Below are positions 35,876 through 44,556 of a DNA stretch of 64,000 bases, piece by piece. A program made the position numbers and the translations under genes. Origin of the DNA: Sediminibacterium salmoneum NBRC 103935. Lineage in GTDB: Bacteria; Bacteroidota; Bacteroidia; Chitinophagales; Chitinophagaceae. The notes under the pieces are model-generated. The model was not told the origin of the DNA and searched no databases. It saw nothing but the letters and a program-made list of their open reading frames with translations. The stretch's first letter is position 1; the number at the start of each line of letters is the position of its first letter. Where the stretch lies: the NCBI RefSeq assembly GCF_000511175.1, contig NZ_KI866530.1:2848680-2912679 (forward strand). The letters run 5' to 3'.

Positions 35876-36400
35876 ATGAAAAAGATTCTTTTCTTGATGG
35901 TAATGAGTGTGGCTGTTGCTGCACATGCACAGGAACCACCACCTCCTGGTAAAATGGACAGAATGCCCGGTGCTCCTGGCAAACCCAGAGGCCCCAGACC
36001 TCCACATGTAGAAGCACTGAAAGTAGCTTTTATAACCCAGAAACTCAATTTAACAGCTGAAGAAGCACAGAAATTCTGGCCCGTTCACAATAGCTATATG
36101 GCTGACTTAAAAAAAGCCAGAGAAGCCAATAAGGATGCAGAACTGGCATTTGAAGAGCAAGCGCTTTCTATCAGAAAGAAGTACAATAACGACTTCAAAA
36201 AAGTTTTGAACAGCGAAGAAAGAGTAAATACTGTTTTTAAGCTAGACCGCAATTTCAACGACATGATGCGCCAGGAAATGATGCGTCGTGGAATGCGTCC
36301 GCAAGGCCCACAAGGTCCGGATCAAAAACCCGACAGACCTGCATTGCGCAAGAGAATGATGGAGCGCAATCAGCGGGATTCATCTTTACGGAAGAATTAA
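35876..36400 (+). CDS. Spy/CpxP-like (LTXXQ-type) periplasmic protein
   Basis: 174 residues from the ATG at 35876; an in-frame ATG eight codons upstream would spoil the signal peptide. Signal MKKILFLMVMSVAVAAHA, then a Pro/Gly/Met/Arg-rich stretch (20-45), then helices with VAFITQKLNLTAEEAQKFWP (50-69), where LTAEEAQ is the LTxxQ-type element, and a basic Met-rich C-terminal half. Resembles Spy/CpxP/heavy-metal-sensor proteins that buffer misfolded proteins or sense metals. Third gene of the sigma-anti-sigma set; a likely target or modulator of that system. Confidence 0.72.
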   Translation: MKKILFLMVMSVAVAAHAQEPPPPGKMDRMPGAPGKPRGPRPPHVEALKVAFITQKLNLTAEEAQKFWPVHNSYMADLKKAREANKDAELAFEEQALSIRKKYNNDFKKVLNSEERVNTVFKLDRNFNDMMRQEMMRRGMRPQGPQGPDQKPDRPALRKRMMERNQRDSSLRKN

Positions 36401-36433
36401 TCAAGAAAGATTTCTTGTAAGCCTTTAGAATAA

Positions 36434-37186
36434 TTAGGTTGAATGATTAAATACAGGGCTGGAGATATCATGGTAAAACAGGTATTTCCAGCCTTTTTCT
36501 TTTCCCTCTTCCCACCATTGTTTGCGAAGCTCCATGCATTTCTTTCCATCGAAATCATACTTGGCTACAAACCTGCTTTTCATTTGCTGTAATTGTGGTG
36601 CGTCATCTCCGCCAAAAAAGACGGTTTCATTTCCATCTGTAATGGTAAATACCTGGTGGTATTTGGAGTGCGCACCCGTTAACTGGTATTCAATGTAGCC
36701 ATCTATGATACCCTGGTCTTCATTAAGCCAGATTACTTTGCTGAACTCTTCCAGCATGGCAATGTCTTCCTGTACATAAGAGGCAGAGCCAATTCCCATG
36801 GCATATTCAAATTCTCTTCTCTGCACAAAATAACTAGCATAGGGAAAAGCAATGAATTGTTCTCCGGTACTATGGTTTCTGGTTGTAATACCTCCTGCAT
36901 GGTCTTTGTGCAAATGACTCATCAATACTTTTGTAACCTGTGAGGGGTTGTACCCGGCTTTTTCCAGGTTATAATAAATCTGAGGAACCCCATTCGACAA
37001 GTTATACCCCAGACCTGTATCAATTAAGATTACATCTTTGGATGTGATAATAAGAAAGGGTTGAATTTCTACCAGTAAACTTCCGATTGGTCTGCTGTTT
37101 AATTCTTCTTTAGTAGTGTCGAAAGGAACAAAAACCTTGGTTTTATCAATGGTAAAACTTCCTTCAGATAAAGGTATAATGGTCAT
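36434..37186 (-). CDS. MBL-fold metallo-hydrolase
   Basis: 250 residues from the ATG at 37186; a TTG three codons upstream (37195) is the other option. Metallo-beta-lactamase fold with HLHKDH (His91, His93, Asp95, His96), then GAHSKYH, FFGGDDAPQ and a C-terminal YHD that give the remaining zinc ligands, so two metal ions can be bound. No signal peptide. The arrangement is like lactonase/glyoxalase-type hydrolases; a lactone, thioester or phosphoester substrate is possible. It starts 9 nt after the rodA stop, as the last gene of the elongasome operon. Confidence 0.88.
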   Translation of the reverse strand: MTIIPLSEGSFTIDKTKVFVPFDTTKEELNSRPIGSLLVEIQPFLIITSKDVILIDTGLGYNLSNGVPQIYYNLEKAGYNPSQVTKVLMSHLHKDHAGGITTRNHSTGEQFIAFPYASYFVQRREFEYAMGIGSASYVQEDIAMLEEFSKVIWLNEDQGIIDGYIEYQLTGAHSKYHQVFTITDGNETVFFGGDDAPQLQQMKSRFVAKYDFDGKKCMELRKQWWEEGKEKGWKYLFYHDISSPVFNHST

Positions 37187-37195
37187 AATATTCAA

Positions 37196-38542
37196 TTAGC
37201 GCAGCACCATCTGGCGGTCTGCATCCAGTCTTAATAAAATAAAAATCAAAATGGTAAAAGTAAGCAGGGAAGAACCTCCGTAACTAATCAACGGTAATGG
37301 AATACCTACAATTGGAAACAAGCCAATGGTCATGCTTACATTTACTGCTATATGGAAAAAGAAAATACTTACCACACTATAGGCATAAACCCTGCTGAAA
37401 GTACTTCGCTGTCTTTCAGCAATTCGTACAATCCTGAATAAGAGTGCAATGTATAAGATCAGAAAGAAGAAGCAGCCCAAAAATCCGAATGCTTCTCCCA
37501 AAGAAGTGAAGATGAAATCGGTATGTTGTTCGGGTACATATTTTCCACGGGTTTGTGTGCCTTTAAGGAAACCTTTTCCGGTAAAGCCTCCGGAGCCAAT
37601 GGCAATTTTACTTTGGCGAACATTGTAGTCGTCTGGTTTTCTGGGTGCTTTTTCATTTCCCGTCTGTTGTTTCTTCATCGACTTTACATTCTCCGAACAA
37701 TTGTAATCCTTGCCCACCATGCTGTAAATACGGGTACTTTGGTAACACTCCAGAACATTATTAAAGATGTAGGGGATAACGAATCGCTGGGTTCCTGCAC
37801 TGATTAACCAGGCAATAAAGATGATGGTAATAACGCCCTTGTTTCTTTTTGCCTGTCTTCTGGCGATGTAAATCATGAATACGGCAATTACACTTAATGC
37901 AATCAACAGGGTATTGGGCTCGATAATTAAAGAGGCAATCACCAGTGCGCCAAAGGAAGATCCGATAATCAGAATTTGAGCAGGCAATCCCTCACGGTAC
38001 ATGGCTATTAAGAAAGAAGTATATACCAGGGCAAGTCCTAATTCGTGCTGTAAAATTGAAAGTACTGCAGGGGCCAGTGTAATGGCACCTCCGATTAACT
38101 GGTATTTCAGTTTGCTGAAATCAATTTCCTGTCTCGATAAAAACTTTGCCAAAGCAAGCGCAGTAAATATTTTGCAGAGTTCTGCCGGTTGCAGGTTAAA
38201 TCCACCTGCCAAAGGAATCCAGCTTTTAGATCCATTGATATTTTTACCAATCACAAAAGTGGCCAGCATGAGCAGTAGGCCAAACACATACATCAGATTG
38301 GCAAAAGCAGTAAAGAGTTTGCTGTCTGTTAAGAGGATGAAAGTTGCAACCAGCACACAGAATCCAGCAAAAAATAATTGCTTGCTGTAATTGGTTTTTC
38401 CACCAATAAAGGAACTGAAAACATTTACGCCCTCTCTGTATTCAACCATAAAAATGCATAGAATGCCAATGGCTACCAAAGAGGCATATAGCCAGATAAC
38501 CGGGTAGTCTATTCCCTGTGAAATGCTTTTATTTTTTGTCAT
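37196..38542 (-). CDS. rodA: Rod-shape peptidoglycan polymerase RodA
   Basis: 448 residues with about ten membrane helices. SEDS family features: GSKSWIPLAGGFNLQPAE, HELGLALVYTSFLIA, FIFTSLGEAFGFLGC and the C-terminal GIPLPLISYGGSSLL. RodA is the glycosyltransferase that polymerises lipid II during elongation, paired with PBP2. A soluble loop of about 60 residues (around 265-330) between helices is longer than in E. coli. The start overlaps the mrdA stop by 4 nt (38539-38542). Confidence 0.96.
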   Translation of the reverse strand: MTKNKSISQGIDYPVIWLYASLVAIGILCIFMVEYREGVNVFSSFIGGKTNYSKQLFFAGFCVLVATFILLTDSKLFTAFANLMYVFGLLLMLATFVIGKNINGSKSWIPLAGGFNLQPAELCKIFTALALAKFLSRQEIDFSKLKYQLIGGAITLAPAVLSILQHELGLALVYTSFLIAMYREGLPAQILIIGSSFGALVIASLIIEPNTLLIALSVIAVFMIYIARRQAKRNKGVITIIFIAWLISAGTQRFVIPYIFNNVLECYQSTRIYSMVGKDYNCSENVKSMKKQQTGNEKAPRKPDDYNVRQSKIAIGSGGFTGKGFLKGTQTRGKYVPEQHTDFIFTSLGEAFGFLGCFFFLILYIALLFRIVRIAERQRSTFSRVYAYSVVSIFFFHIAVNVSMTIGLFPIVGIPLPLISYGGSSLLTFTILIFILLRLDADRQMVLR

Positions 38543-40647
38543 TGTCTTCTGCCCTCCATTTTTTTCTTTTTAGATTCAGAAATTAACAGAGCAGCTTTGA
38601 TTTTATATTTTTCCGTACTGTCTTTTTTATTGCCAACCGGCTTGCTTCCTTGTTCAAGTATAGCTTCGGTGTTGTTTTTAGGGGCTTCTCTGTTGGGTTC
38701 GGCTTCTTCTTTTTCAGCAGCTTCTTCCAATGCCAGTTTGGCCAGTCGGGCGGCTCTTTCCGCATCTTTTCGCGTGTACCAGTTTTTAATAGCCTGAGGA
38801 ACCAGATCCATTTTGGTGATTCTCTCCGCTGTAGCTTTACCTGCAGTGCTTAATGTGTCATTCAGGAATTTCTCTATGATTAATCCCGCAATGGGACCTG
38901 CCGCAACGGATCCATATCCTCCGTTCTCAACCACAACCGCCACTGCAATTCTTGGATTGTCTTTGGGCGCGAATGCTACAAACAAAGAGTGGTTTTTTCC
39001 GTGAGGGTTTTGGGCTGTTCCTGTTTTGGCACAATATTCCACTCCTGGTATTTTAATATGAGAAGCCGTACCATACACAGTTACATCGTGCATACCATCA
39101 TTAACCGCCTGATAGTCTCTGTCGGAAATATTAGTTACGGTATGTTTGGTTCTGTACTTATTCATCAACACCGTATCAGCTGTACTTTCACTCTCTATGC
39201 TATCTACAAAATGCGGAGGATAATAATATCCCTTGTTGGCAATGATGCACATCAGGTTGGCCATTTGTAAGGGGGTAGCCGTCATTTTATCCTGTCCAAT
39301 TCCAAGCGTAAGCACGCTGCAACTGTTCCATCTTCTGGCTCCGCCAAAAAAACGATTGTACACACTGGTGTCTGGAATATTGGCTTTGTCTTCACTGGGT
39401 AAGTCCACTTCTAGTCTTCTTCCCAAACCAAAAGCATTCATGTATTCCTTCCATTTTAAATAGCCCTGATTGGGGTTGCCCCATTTTTTATTGTCCAGTG
39501 CTTTTCTGAATACATCAGAAAAATAGGAGTTGCAGGAATTGGCCAGTGCCAGTCTTAAATTGGCAGCGTGTCCTGCATTGCCGTGTTCACATCTTACATA
39601 TACACCGCCACAAGCACCATAACCACCGGAGCAACCAATACCATAATCGGAAGTTATTAATCCCTGATCCAATGCCACCAAGGCTCCCAGCGGTTTAAAA
39701 GTAGAACCGGGAGGATACTGTCCTTTGATGGCGCGATTGTACATGGGTTTAGCAGTGTCCATCACCATTCTTCCCCAGTTTTTTCTTCTGGCATTTCCGG
39801 TAAGTACATTCGGATTATAAGTAGGGCTGGAAACCATGCTGATAATGCCTCCTGTTTGCGGATTAATGGCAACTGCACTTCCAATTTTATTCTGTAATAA
39901 TTGTTCTGCCAGTTGTTGTACTTCTACATCAATGCTGGTGTACAGGTTGCGGCCTGCAACAGGTATGGTATCGAAAATGCCATTTTCGTATGGTCCCTGT
40001 ATGCGGCTTTTATTGTCTCTGATAAATCTTTTAATTCCTCTTTGCCCCATGAGTACCGACTCATAGGTTTTCTCCAGTCCACTCATTCCGGCATAGTCGC
40101 CCATTTCATATCCCAGGTGTTTGTTCTTTCTTAAATAGGCCGTATCTACTTCAGCAATATAGCCCAGCAGTTGTGCTGCTGTATTAAAGGGATAGGTTCT
40201 AACAGAACGTTCACTCAACACAAAGCCAGGAAATTTATACATGTTTTCTGTAAGCTTTGCATAGAGATCCGGCGTTAACAGGGGTTCGAAAATACTGGGA
40301 CGAACTCTTGTGTTTTTAAATATAGCGTCCAGCATTCTCTTTTTGTATTCCGAAGTATCAATACCCAGAATGGCGCAGAGGGTAGCTGTATCAGTGCCTT
40401 TTGATTCTGCCGGGGTAACTACTAAATCGAAACTAATGGTGTTCTCGAGTAGCGCTCTTTTTTTGCGATCGAAAATAATTCCTCTGTCGGGGTAAATAAT
40501 TTTCCGATAAATGGCATTGTTTTCTGCTGCCAGTTTGTATTGTGATGAAAAAATCTGCAGGTTAATGAGCTGAGCAGTCATGACTATGAATACAGCCCCG
40601 ATAATAATTTGGATAACCCTTCCACGGCTTTGATTAAATACGGACAT
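38539..40647 (-). CDS. mrdA: Penicillin-binding protein 2
   Basis: 702 residues. N-terminal membrane anchor (about 12-32), PBP dimerisation domain (about 50-220) and transpeptidase domain with STFK (Ser315, Lys318), SCNSYF for SxN, and KTGTAQ for KTG. Cross-links peptidoglycan in the periplasm with RodA. After the transpeptidase domain there is a tail of about 90 residues rich in Glu, Lys and Ala (KDAERAARLAKLALEEAAEK...), absent from E. coli PBP2. A short hairpin lies just upstream of the start. It overlaps rodA by 4 nt. Confidence 0.96.
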   Translation of the reverse strand: MSVFNQSRGRVIQIIIGAVFIVMTAQLINLQIFSSQYKLAAENNAIYRKIIYPDRGIIFDRKKRALLENTISFDLVVTPAESKGTDTATLCAILGIDTSEYKKRMLDAIFKNTRVRPSIFEPLLTPDLYAKLTENMYKFPGFVLSERSVRTYPFNTAAQLLGYIAEVDTAYLRKNKHLGYEMGDYAGMSGLEKTYESVLMGQRGIKRFIRDNKSRIQGPYENGIFDTIPVAGRNLYTSIDVEVQQLAEQLLQNKIGSAVAINPQTGGIISMVSSPTYNPNVLTGNARRKNWGRMVMDTAKPMYNRAIKGQYPPGSTFKPLGALVALDQGLITSDYGIGCSGGYGACGGVYVRCEHGNAGHAANLRLALANSCNSYFSDVFRKALDNKKWGNPNQGYLKWKEYMNAFGLGRRLEVDLPSEDKANIPDTSVYNRFFGGARRWNSCSVLTLGIGQDKMTATPLQMANLMCIIANKGYYYPPHFVDSIESESTADTVLMNKYRTKHTVTNISDRDYQAVNDGMHDVTVYGTASHIKIPGVEYCAKTGTAQNPHGKNHSLFVAFAPKDNPRIAVAVVVENGGYGSVAAGPIAGLIIEKFLNDTLSTAGKATAERITKMDLVPQAIKNWYTRKDAERAARLAKLALEEAAEKEEAEPNREAPKNNTEAILEQGSKPVGNKKDSTEKYKIKAALLISESKKKKMEGRRQ

Positions 40648-40657
40648 ATGCAGGAAA

Positions 40658-40676
40658 CTGTCAATGGTTTTGACAG
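40658..40676 (-). promoter_or_regulatory. Hairpin upstream of mrdA
   Basis: CTGTCAA (40658-40664) pairs perfectly with TTGACAG (40670-40676) around a 5-nt loop, 11 nt upstream of the mrdA start codon in the 71-nt mreD-mrdA gap. No T-run follows on the minus strand, so it is not a terminator. It could affect translation of mrdA or mark an mRNA processing site. Confidence 0.35.
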
Positions 40677-40718
40677 CGTGAAATTAAGTAATCTGCAGGG
40701 TTGTTTGCAGGAATAATT

Positions 40719-41249
40719 TTAGCTATTGGTTCTGTACTTGGCTTTTCTGTTAAATAAAAGCTCGGTTAAAAAAATCAGCAGTAAACTGATGCCCGTAGTG
40801 CCCGCCACTTTACCCAGAAAATAACCAAAACTGCCGAACTGCAGCCATTCTAAAAGCACCAGGTAAAAATGGTGTACAAAAGTGAGTAAGCCTACATATA
40901 GGCCGAAAGGTGCCCAGCCCATGCTTTTGATACTGGGTTCTACATAACTCTGTTCGGTTGTTTCCTGGGGAATTAATAAACTTAAAAGGAAGGGGCGGAT
41001 ATAACCAATTAATGTACAGGCGGCAGCATGTAAGCCCATGGTTCCTGTAAAGAAATCCATGGTAAGTCCAAAAAGGAAAGAGACTACCAATACACCCCAT
41101 CTACCCATTTTAAAAGGCAGCCAGAGTATGTATAAAAAATAGAGTGAGGGCACAATGAACTGATGCAATGCAGGAATCTTATTCAGTACAAATTCCTGTA
41201 ACAGAATAAAAAAGGCAAATCTGAATATATTGGTTAACAAATTACTCAT
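40719..41249 (-). CDS. mreD: Rod shape-determining protein MreD
   Basis: 176 residues, five or six membrane helices, start overlapping mreC by 4 nt. Sequence such as LLQEFVLNKIPALHQFIVPSLYFLYILWLPF and FGLTMDFFTGTMGLHAAA matches the MreD pattern, where a conserved Asp lies in a helix (D-F-F-x-G). MreD is an inner-membrane partner of MreC, PBP2 and RodA. Assignment rests on this pattern and on its place between mreC and mrdA. Confidence 0.92.
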   Translation of the reverse strand: MSNLLTNIFRFAFFILLQEFVLNKIPALHQFIVPSLYFLYILWLPFKMGRWGVLVVSFLFGLTMDFFTGTMGLHAAACTLIGYIRPFLLSLLIPQETTEQSYVEPSIKSMGWAPFGLYVGLLTFVHHFYLVLLEWLQFGSFGYFLGKVAGTTGISLLLIFLTELLFNRKAKYRTNS

Positions 41250-42094
41250 TGATTCTTATTGCGATTTTCCAGTTCTATTTGTTCGTTGTATCGGGTATTG
41301 TAAATAACATCTACGTCCTGAACGGTAAAGAAATTCGTAGCGGTTTTTATTTTCAGTGTATAATAATTCGTAGCCGGATCTTCGGTAATAGAAGCCACTC
41401 TGCCAATCATTAAATGCGAAGGGAAGTTGGCAGAATAATTACTGGTTAAAACCGTATCACCCTGTACCACTTTGGCACTTTTAGATACGTTTCTTAAAAT
41501 CAGCAAGGAAGGATCTGCTCCGTCCCACTCTATGCTACCGGTGGTATTGTCTTTTTTCAACATGGCAGAAACCTTACTGTTTCTGTGCAACAGGCTCATT
41601 ACTTTACTCAGGTTGGCTGAAACATCCACCACAACACCTACAATGCCATCGGGACCTACAACGGCCATTCCTTTTTTAATGCCCTGGTTTTCTCCTCTTT
41701 CGAGCATTAGATAGTTGTTCTGCAAAGTGTAAGAGTTGCCAATTACTTTTGCCGGCAGATAAATGAATTTTCTGTTTCTGCCCAGCGTATCTCTGTAAGT
41801 AGTATCGGTAATTTGTAAAGCCGTGGTATCGGGTGAAATAAAATTGCCTGACAATGCATTTCTTAAACGGGAATTTTCAGCAGCCAGCCGCTGATTGGTT
41901 TCCTTTAGCTGAAAGTATTGTTGCAGGTTGGCATAATGACTATTGAAATAGCCGGTTACTTCAAAAGTAATTCCGGAGAAATAAGTCTCGTGCGTTTTGC
42001 TGGAGTTACTTAGCATTACAATACAAAGAATTTGCAGCAGCAGAAAGCTGAGGAAATTAAAGTATTGCCGTATGAACAGGTAAATATTTTTCAA
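41246..42094 (-). CDS. mreC: Rod shape-determining protein MreC
   Basis: 282 residues. It starts at TTG: an in-frame TAG lies just two codons upstream, and the next ATG would remove the membrane helix (about 11-28). After the helix is a coiled-coil (about 55-80, LQQYFQLKETNQRLAAENSRLRNAL) and the beta-domain with VIGNSYTLQNNYLMLERGENQGIKKGMAVVGPDGIVGVV. MreC joins MreB to the periplasmic synthases. Starts 15 nt after mreB, ends within mreD. Confidence 0.95.
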   Translation of the reverse strand: MKNIYLFIRQYFNFLSFLLLQILCIVMLSNSSKTHETYFSGITFEVTGYFNSHYANLQQYFQLKETNQRLAAENSRLRNALSGNFISPDTTALQITDTTYRDTLGRNRKFIYLPAKVIGNSYTLQNNYLMLERGENQGIKKGMAVVGPDGIVGVVVDVSANLSKVMSLLHRNSKVSAMLKKDNTTGSIEWDGADPSLLILRNVSKSAKVVQGDTVLTSNYSANFPSHLMIGRVASITEDPATNYYTLKIKTATNFFTVQDVDVIYNTRYNEQIELENRNKNQ

Positions 42095-42109
42095 TGCCTA
42101 TTCGCAGTT

Positions 42110-43135
42110 CTATCTCATGATAAATGGAAAACGCTGATAATTTTTAAGCGCCAGTCCTGTACCTCTTACCACACTCTTCAATGGATCGTCGGCAACATGA
42201 ACAGGGAGTTTAATCTTCGCGCTCAAACGCTTGTCTAATCCGCGTAAGAGGGCTCCGCCACCCGTCAGGTATAATCCCCTCCGGTAAATATCTGCAGCCA
42301 ATTCAGGAGGCGTTGTTTCCAATGCTTTCAGAATTGCTTCTTCTATTTTGAAAATACTTTTATCCAGCGCTTCTGCAATTTCCTGATAGCTTACCATGAT
42401 TTGTTTGGGAATACCAGTAACCAGGTCACGGCCATTTACCGGCATATCATCTGGCGGATTGTCTAAATCTTTCATAGCAGCACCCACATTAATTTTAATT
42501 TGTTCAGCAGTGCGCTCACCAATTAATAAGCTATGGTATCTTCTTAATGCTTCCATGATGTCTGCAGTAAATTCATCACCTGCAATACGAATACTCTGAT
42601 CGCATACAATACCTGCTAAAGCAATTACCGTAATACCTGTAGTACCTCCACCAATATCAATAATCATATTACCTACCGGCTCTTCTACATCAATGCCAAT
42701 ACCCAAGGCAGCAGCCATGGGTTCGTGAATCATGTACACTTCTTTGGCACCCGCCTGCTCTGCACTGTCTCTTACCGCACGCTTTTCAACTTCCGTAATA
42801 GAAGAAGGTATACAAATTACCATTCTCCAGCTTGGAGGGAACAATGGCTTTTTAGGATAAATCATTTTCATCAACTCACGAATCATTAATTCCGCTGCGT
42901 TAAAGTCTGCAATAACACCGTCTTTTAATGGACGAATGGTGCGGATGCTTTCGTGTGTTTTTTCGTGCATCATCAATGCCTTCTTGCCCACCGCCAACAC
43001 TTCTTTCATGTTGTTGCGGTTCAATGCCACAATAGATGGTTCGTTCACCACCACATCGTCGTTATGAATAATCAGGGTATTGGCAGTACCCAGATCCATG
43101 GCTATTTCCTGTGTAAAAAAATTAAATAATCCCAT
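42110..43135 (-). CDS. mreB: Rod shape-determining protein MreB
   Basis: 341 residues, actin-like ATPase. Phosphate-1 loop IAMDLGTANTLIIH, phosphate-2 MIIDIGGGTTGITVIAL, adenosine motif LTGGGALLRGLDKRL, and the membrane-binding N-terminus MGLFNFF. Forms membrane-bound filaments that guide RodA-PBP2. Length is typical (about 340). 65 nt separate it from purD, where a near-consensus -7 box (CACCTTTG on the minus strand) is visible, so it may have its own promoter in addition to readthrough. Confidence 0.97.
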   Translation of the reverse strand: MGLFNFFTQEIAMDLGTANTLIIHNDDVVVNEPSIVALNRNNMKEVLAVGKKALMMHEKTHESIRTIRPLKDGVIADFNAAELMIRELMKMIYPKKPLFPPSWRMVICIPSSITEVEKRAVRDSAEQAGAKEVYMIHEPMAAALGIGIDVEEPVGNMIIDIGGGTTGITVIALAGIVCDQSIRIAGDEFTADIMEALRRYHSLLIGERTAEQIKINVGAAMKDLDNPPDDMPVNGRDLVTGIPKQIMVSYQEIAEALDKSIFKIEEAILKALETTPPELAADIYRRGLYLTGGGALLRGLDKRLSAKIKLPVHVADDPLKSVVRGTGLALKNYQRFPFIMR

Positions 43136-43199
43136 TGTATGGTTCGGTTCTTAAGTATTTGAATTGCAACGTGTACAAAGGTGCTTGAAAATAGTGGAA

Positions 43200-44486
43200 T
43201 TAACAAGGGAATTCAAAGCCAATATCATTTCTGTAGTACATTCCCTCGAAACTTATTTTTTCAAGGGTCTGCTTAGATTTGGCAACGGCATCTCCGATAT
43301 TTTCTCCATAGGCGGTAACAGCTAAAACCCTGCCACCATTTGTTAAAACCTGCTCTCCGCTGGAAATAGTTCCGGCATGAAATACCAGGGTATCTTTCGG
43401 AACCTCAGCAGCAGCGGGCAGTTCAATGGTTTTTCCCTTTGCATAATTACCCGGATACCCCCCGCTAACGGCCATAATAGTGGCGGCACTGCGCGGATCA
43501 AAACTGATATTGGCATCTTCCAGGGTGCCATTGTCCATGGCCGCGAATAAAGCCACCAGGTCGGTTTGCAGTCTGGGCAATACCACTTCGGTTTCAGGAT
43601 CACCCAGGCGGCAATTGTACTCAATTACAAAGGGCTCTCCGCCTACATTCATTAAGCCAAAGAAGATAAAGCCATGGTATTCCAGCCCTTCTTTGGCAAG
43701 ACCTTCCACGGTTGGGCGTATAATCCGGTCTTCGGTTTTTTGCATGAAAGCCGCGTCCATAAAGGGCACCGGGCTAACACAGCCCATGCCACCGGTATTT
43801 AATCCGGTATCGCCTTCGCCAATGCGCTTATAATCTTTGGCATGCCCGATAATATGATAGGCCGAGCCGTTGGTTAATACAAAAACACTTACTTCAATCC
43901 CTTTCAGGAAGGATTCAATCACTACTTTTTCGCTGGCAGCCCCGAATTGTTTCTGCAGAATCATTTCGCTGAAACAGTCCAGTGCTTCCTGGGTTGTGGT
44001 GGCAATTACCACCCCTTTACCTGCAGCCAGTCCGTCTGCTTTCAACACTACCGGCAAGGAATGCTGTTGAATATAGGCTTTCCCGGCTTCAAAATTGTCT
44101 GCCGTAAACTCTGCATAACTGGCCGTTGGAATACCCTGTCTTTCCATGAATTTTTTGCTGAAAGCCTTGCTGCCTTCTAATTGCGCAGCGGCTTTGGAGG
44201 GGCCCACCACAATGATATGTTGCAAAGCTTCATCGTTCTTGCAGAAGTCGTAGATACCTTTTACCAGTGGTTCTTCCGGCCCCACCACCAGCATATGAAT
44301 TTCTTTTTCAATGCAGGTTGCTTTGATGGCCTCAAAATCGGTAACCGAAAGGTTGAGATTGGTGCCAAACCCTGCTGTGCCTGCGTTTCCGGGTGCGATA
44401 TATAATTGATCACAGTGATGACTCTGGGCCATTTTCCAGGCCAATGCATGTTCGCGTCCTCCGCTCCCTATTAAAAGAATATTCAT
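43200..44486 (-). CDS. purD: Phosphoribosylamine--glycine ligase
   Basis: 428 residues, complete. N-domain MNILLIGSGGREHALAWKMAQ, VVGPEEPLVKGI; ATP-grasp domain with KADGLAAGKGVVIA, and GFIFFGLMNVG...EYNCRLGDPETEVVLPRL holding the Mg ligands; C-terminal domain ending DIGFEFPC. Carries out the GAR synthetase step of purine synthesis. No other pur gene is adjacent; it precedes mreB on the same strand, so the elongasome genes might be partly cotranscribed. Divergent from the POT transporter gene. Confidence 0.97.
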   Translation of the reverse strand: MNILLIGSGGREHALAWKMAQSHHCDQLYIAPGNAGTAGFGTNLNLSVTDFEAIKATCIEKEIHMLVVGPEEPLVKGIYDFCKNDEALQHIIVVGPSKAAAQLEGSKAFSKKFMERQGIPTASYAEFTADNFEAGKAYIQQHSLPVVLKADGLAAGKGVVIATTTQEALDCFSEMILQKQFGAASEKVVIESFLKGIEVSVFVLTNGSAYHIIGHAKDYKRIGEGDTGLNTGGMGCVSPVPFMDAAFMQKTEDRIIRPTVEGLAKEGLEYHGFIFFGLMNVGGEPFVIEYNCRLGDPETEVVLPRLQTDLVALFAAMDNGTLEDANISFDPRSAATIMAVSGGYPGNYAKGKTIELPAAAEVPKDTLVFHAGTISSGEQVLTNGGRVLAVTAYGENIGDAVAKSKQTLEKISFEGMYYRNDIGFEFPC

Positions 44487-44556
44487 GTAGACTAAATTGG
44501 TTGCGAAAATAACCTATCCCTTTCATTTTTATTACTATTTTGAGCCAATAACGAAA

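Noticed and set aside
36402..36417. Short palindrome CAAGAAAGATTTCTTG between convergent genes
   Set aside because: The loop is only 2 nt and the stem is AT-rich with no T-run, so it is weak as a terminator and can arise by chance.
41472..41714. Plus-strand open frame within mreC
   Set aside because: Antisense to a well-supported gene and without recognisable features.
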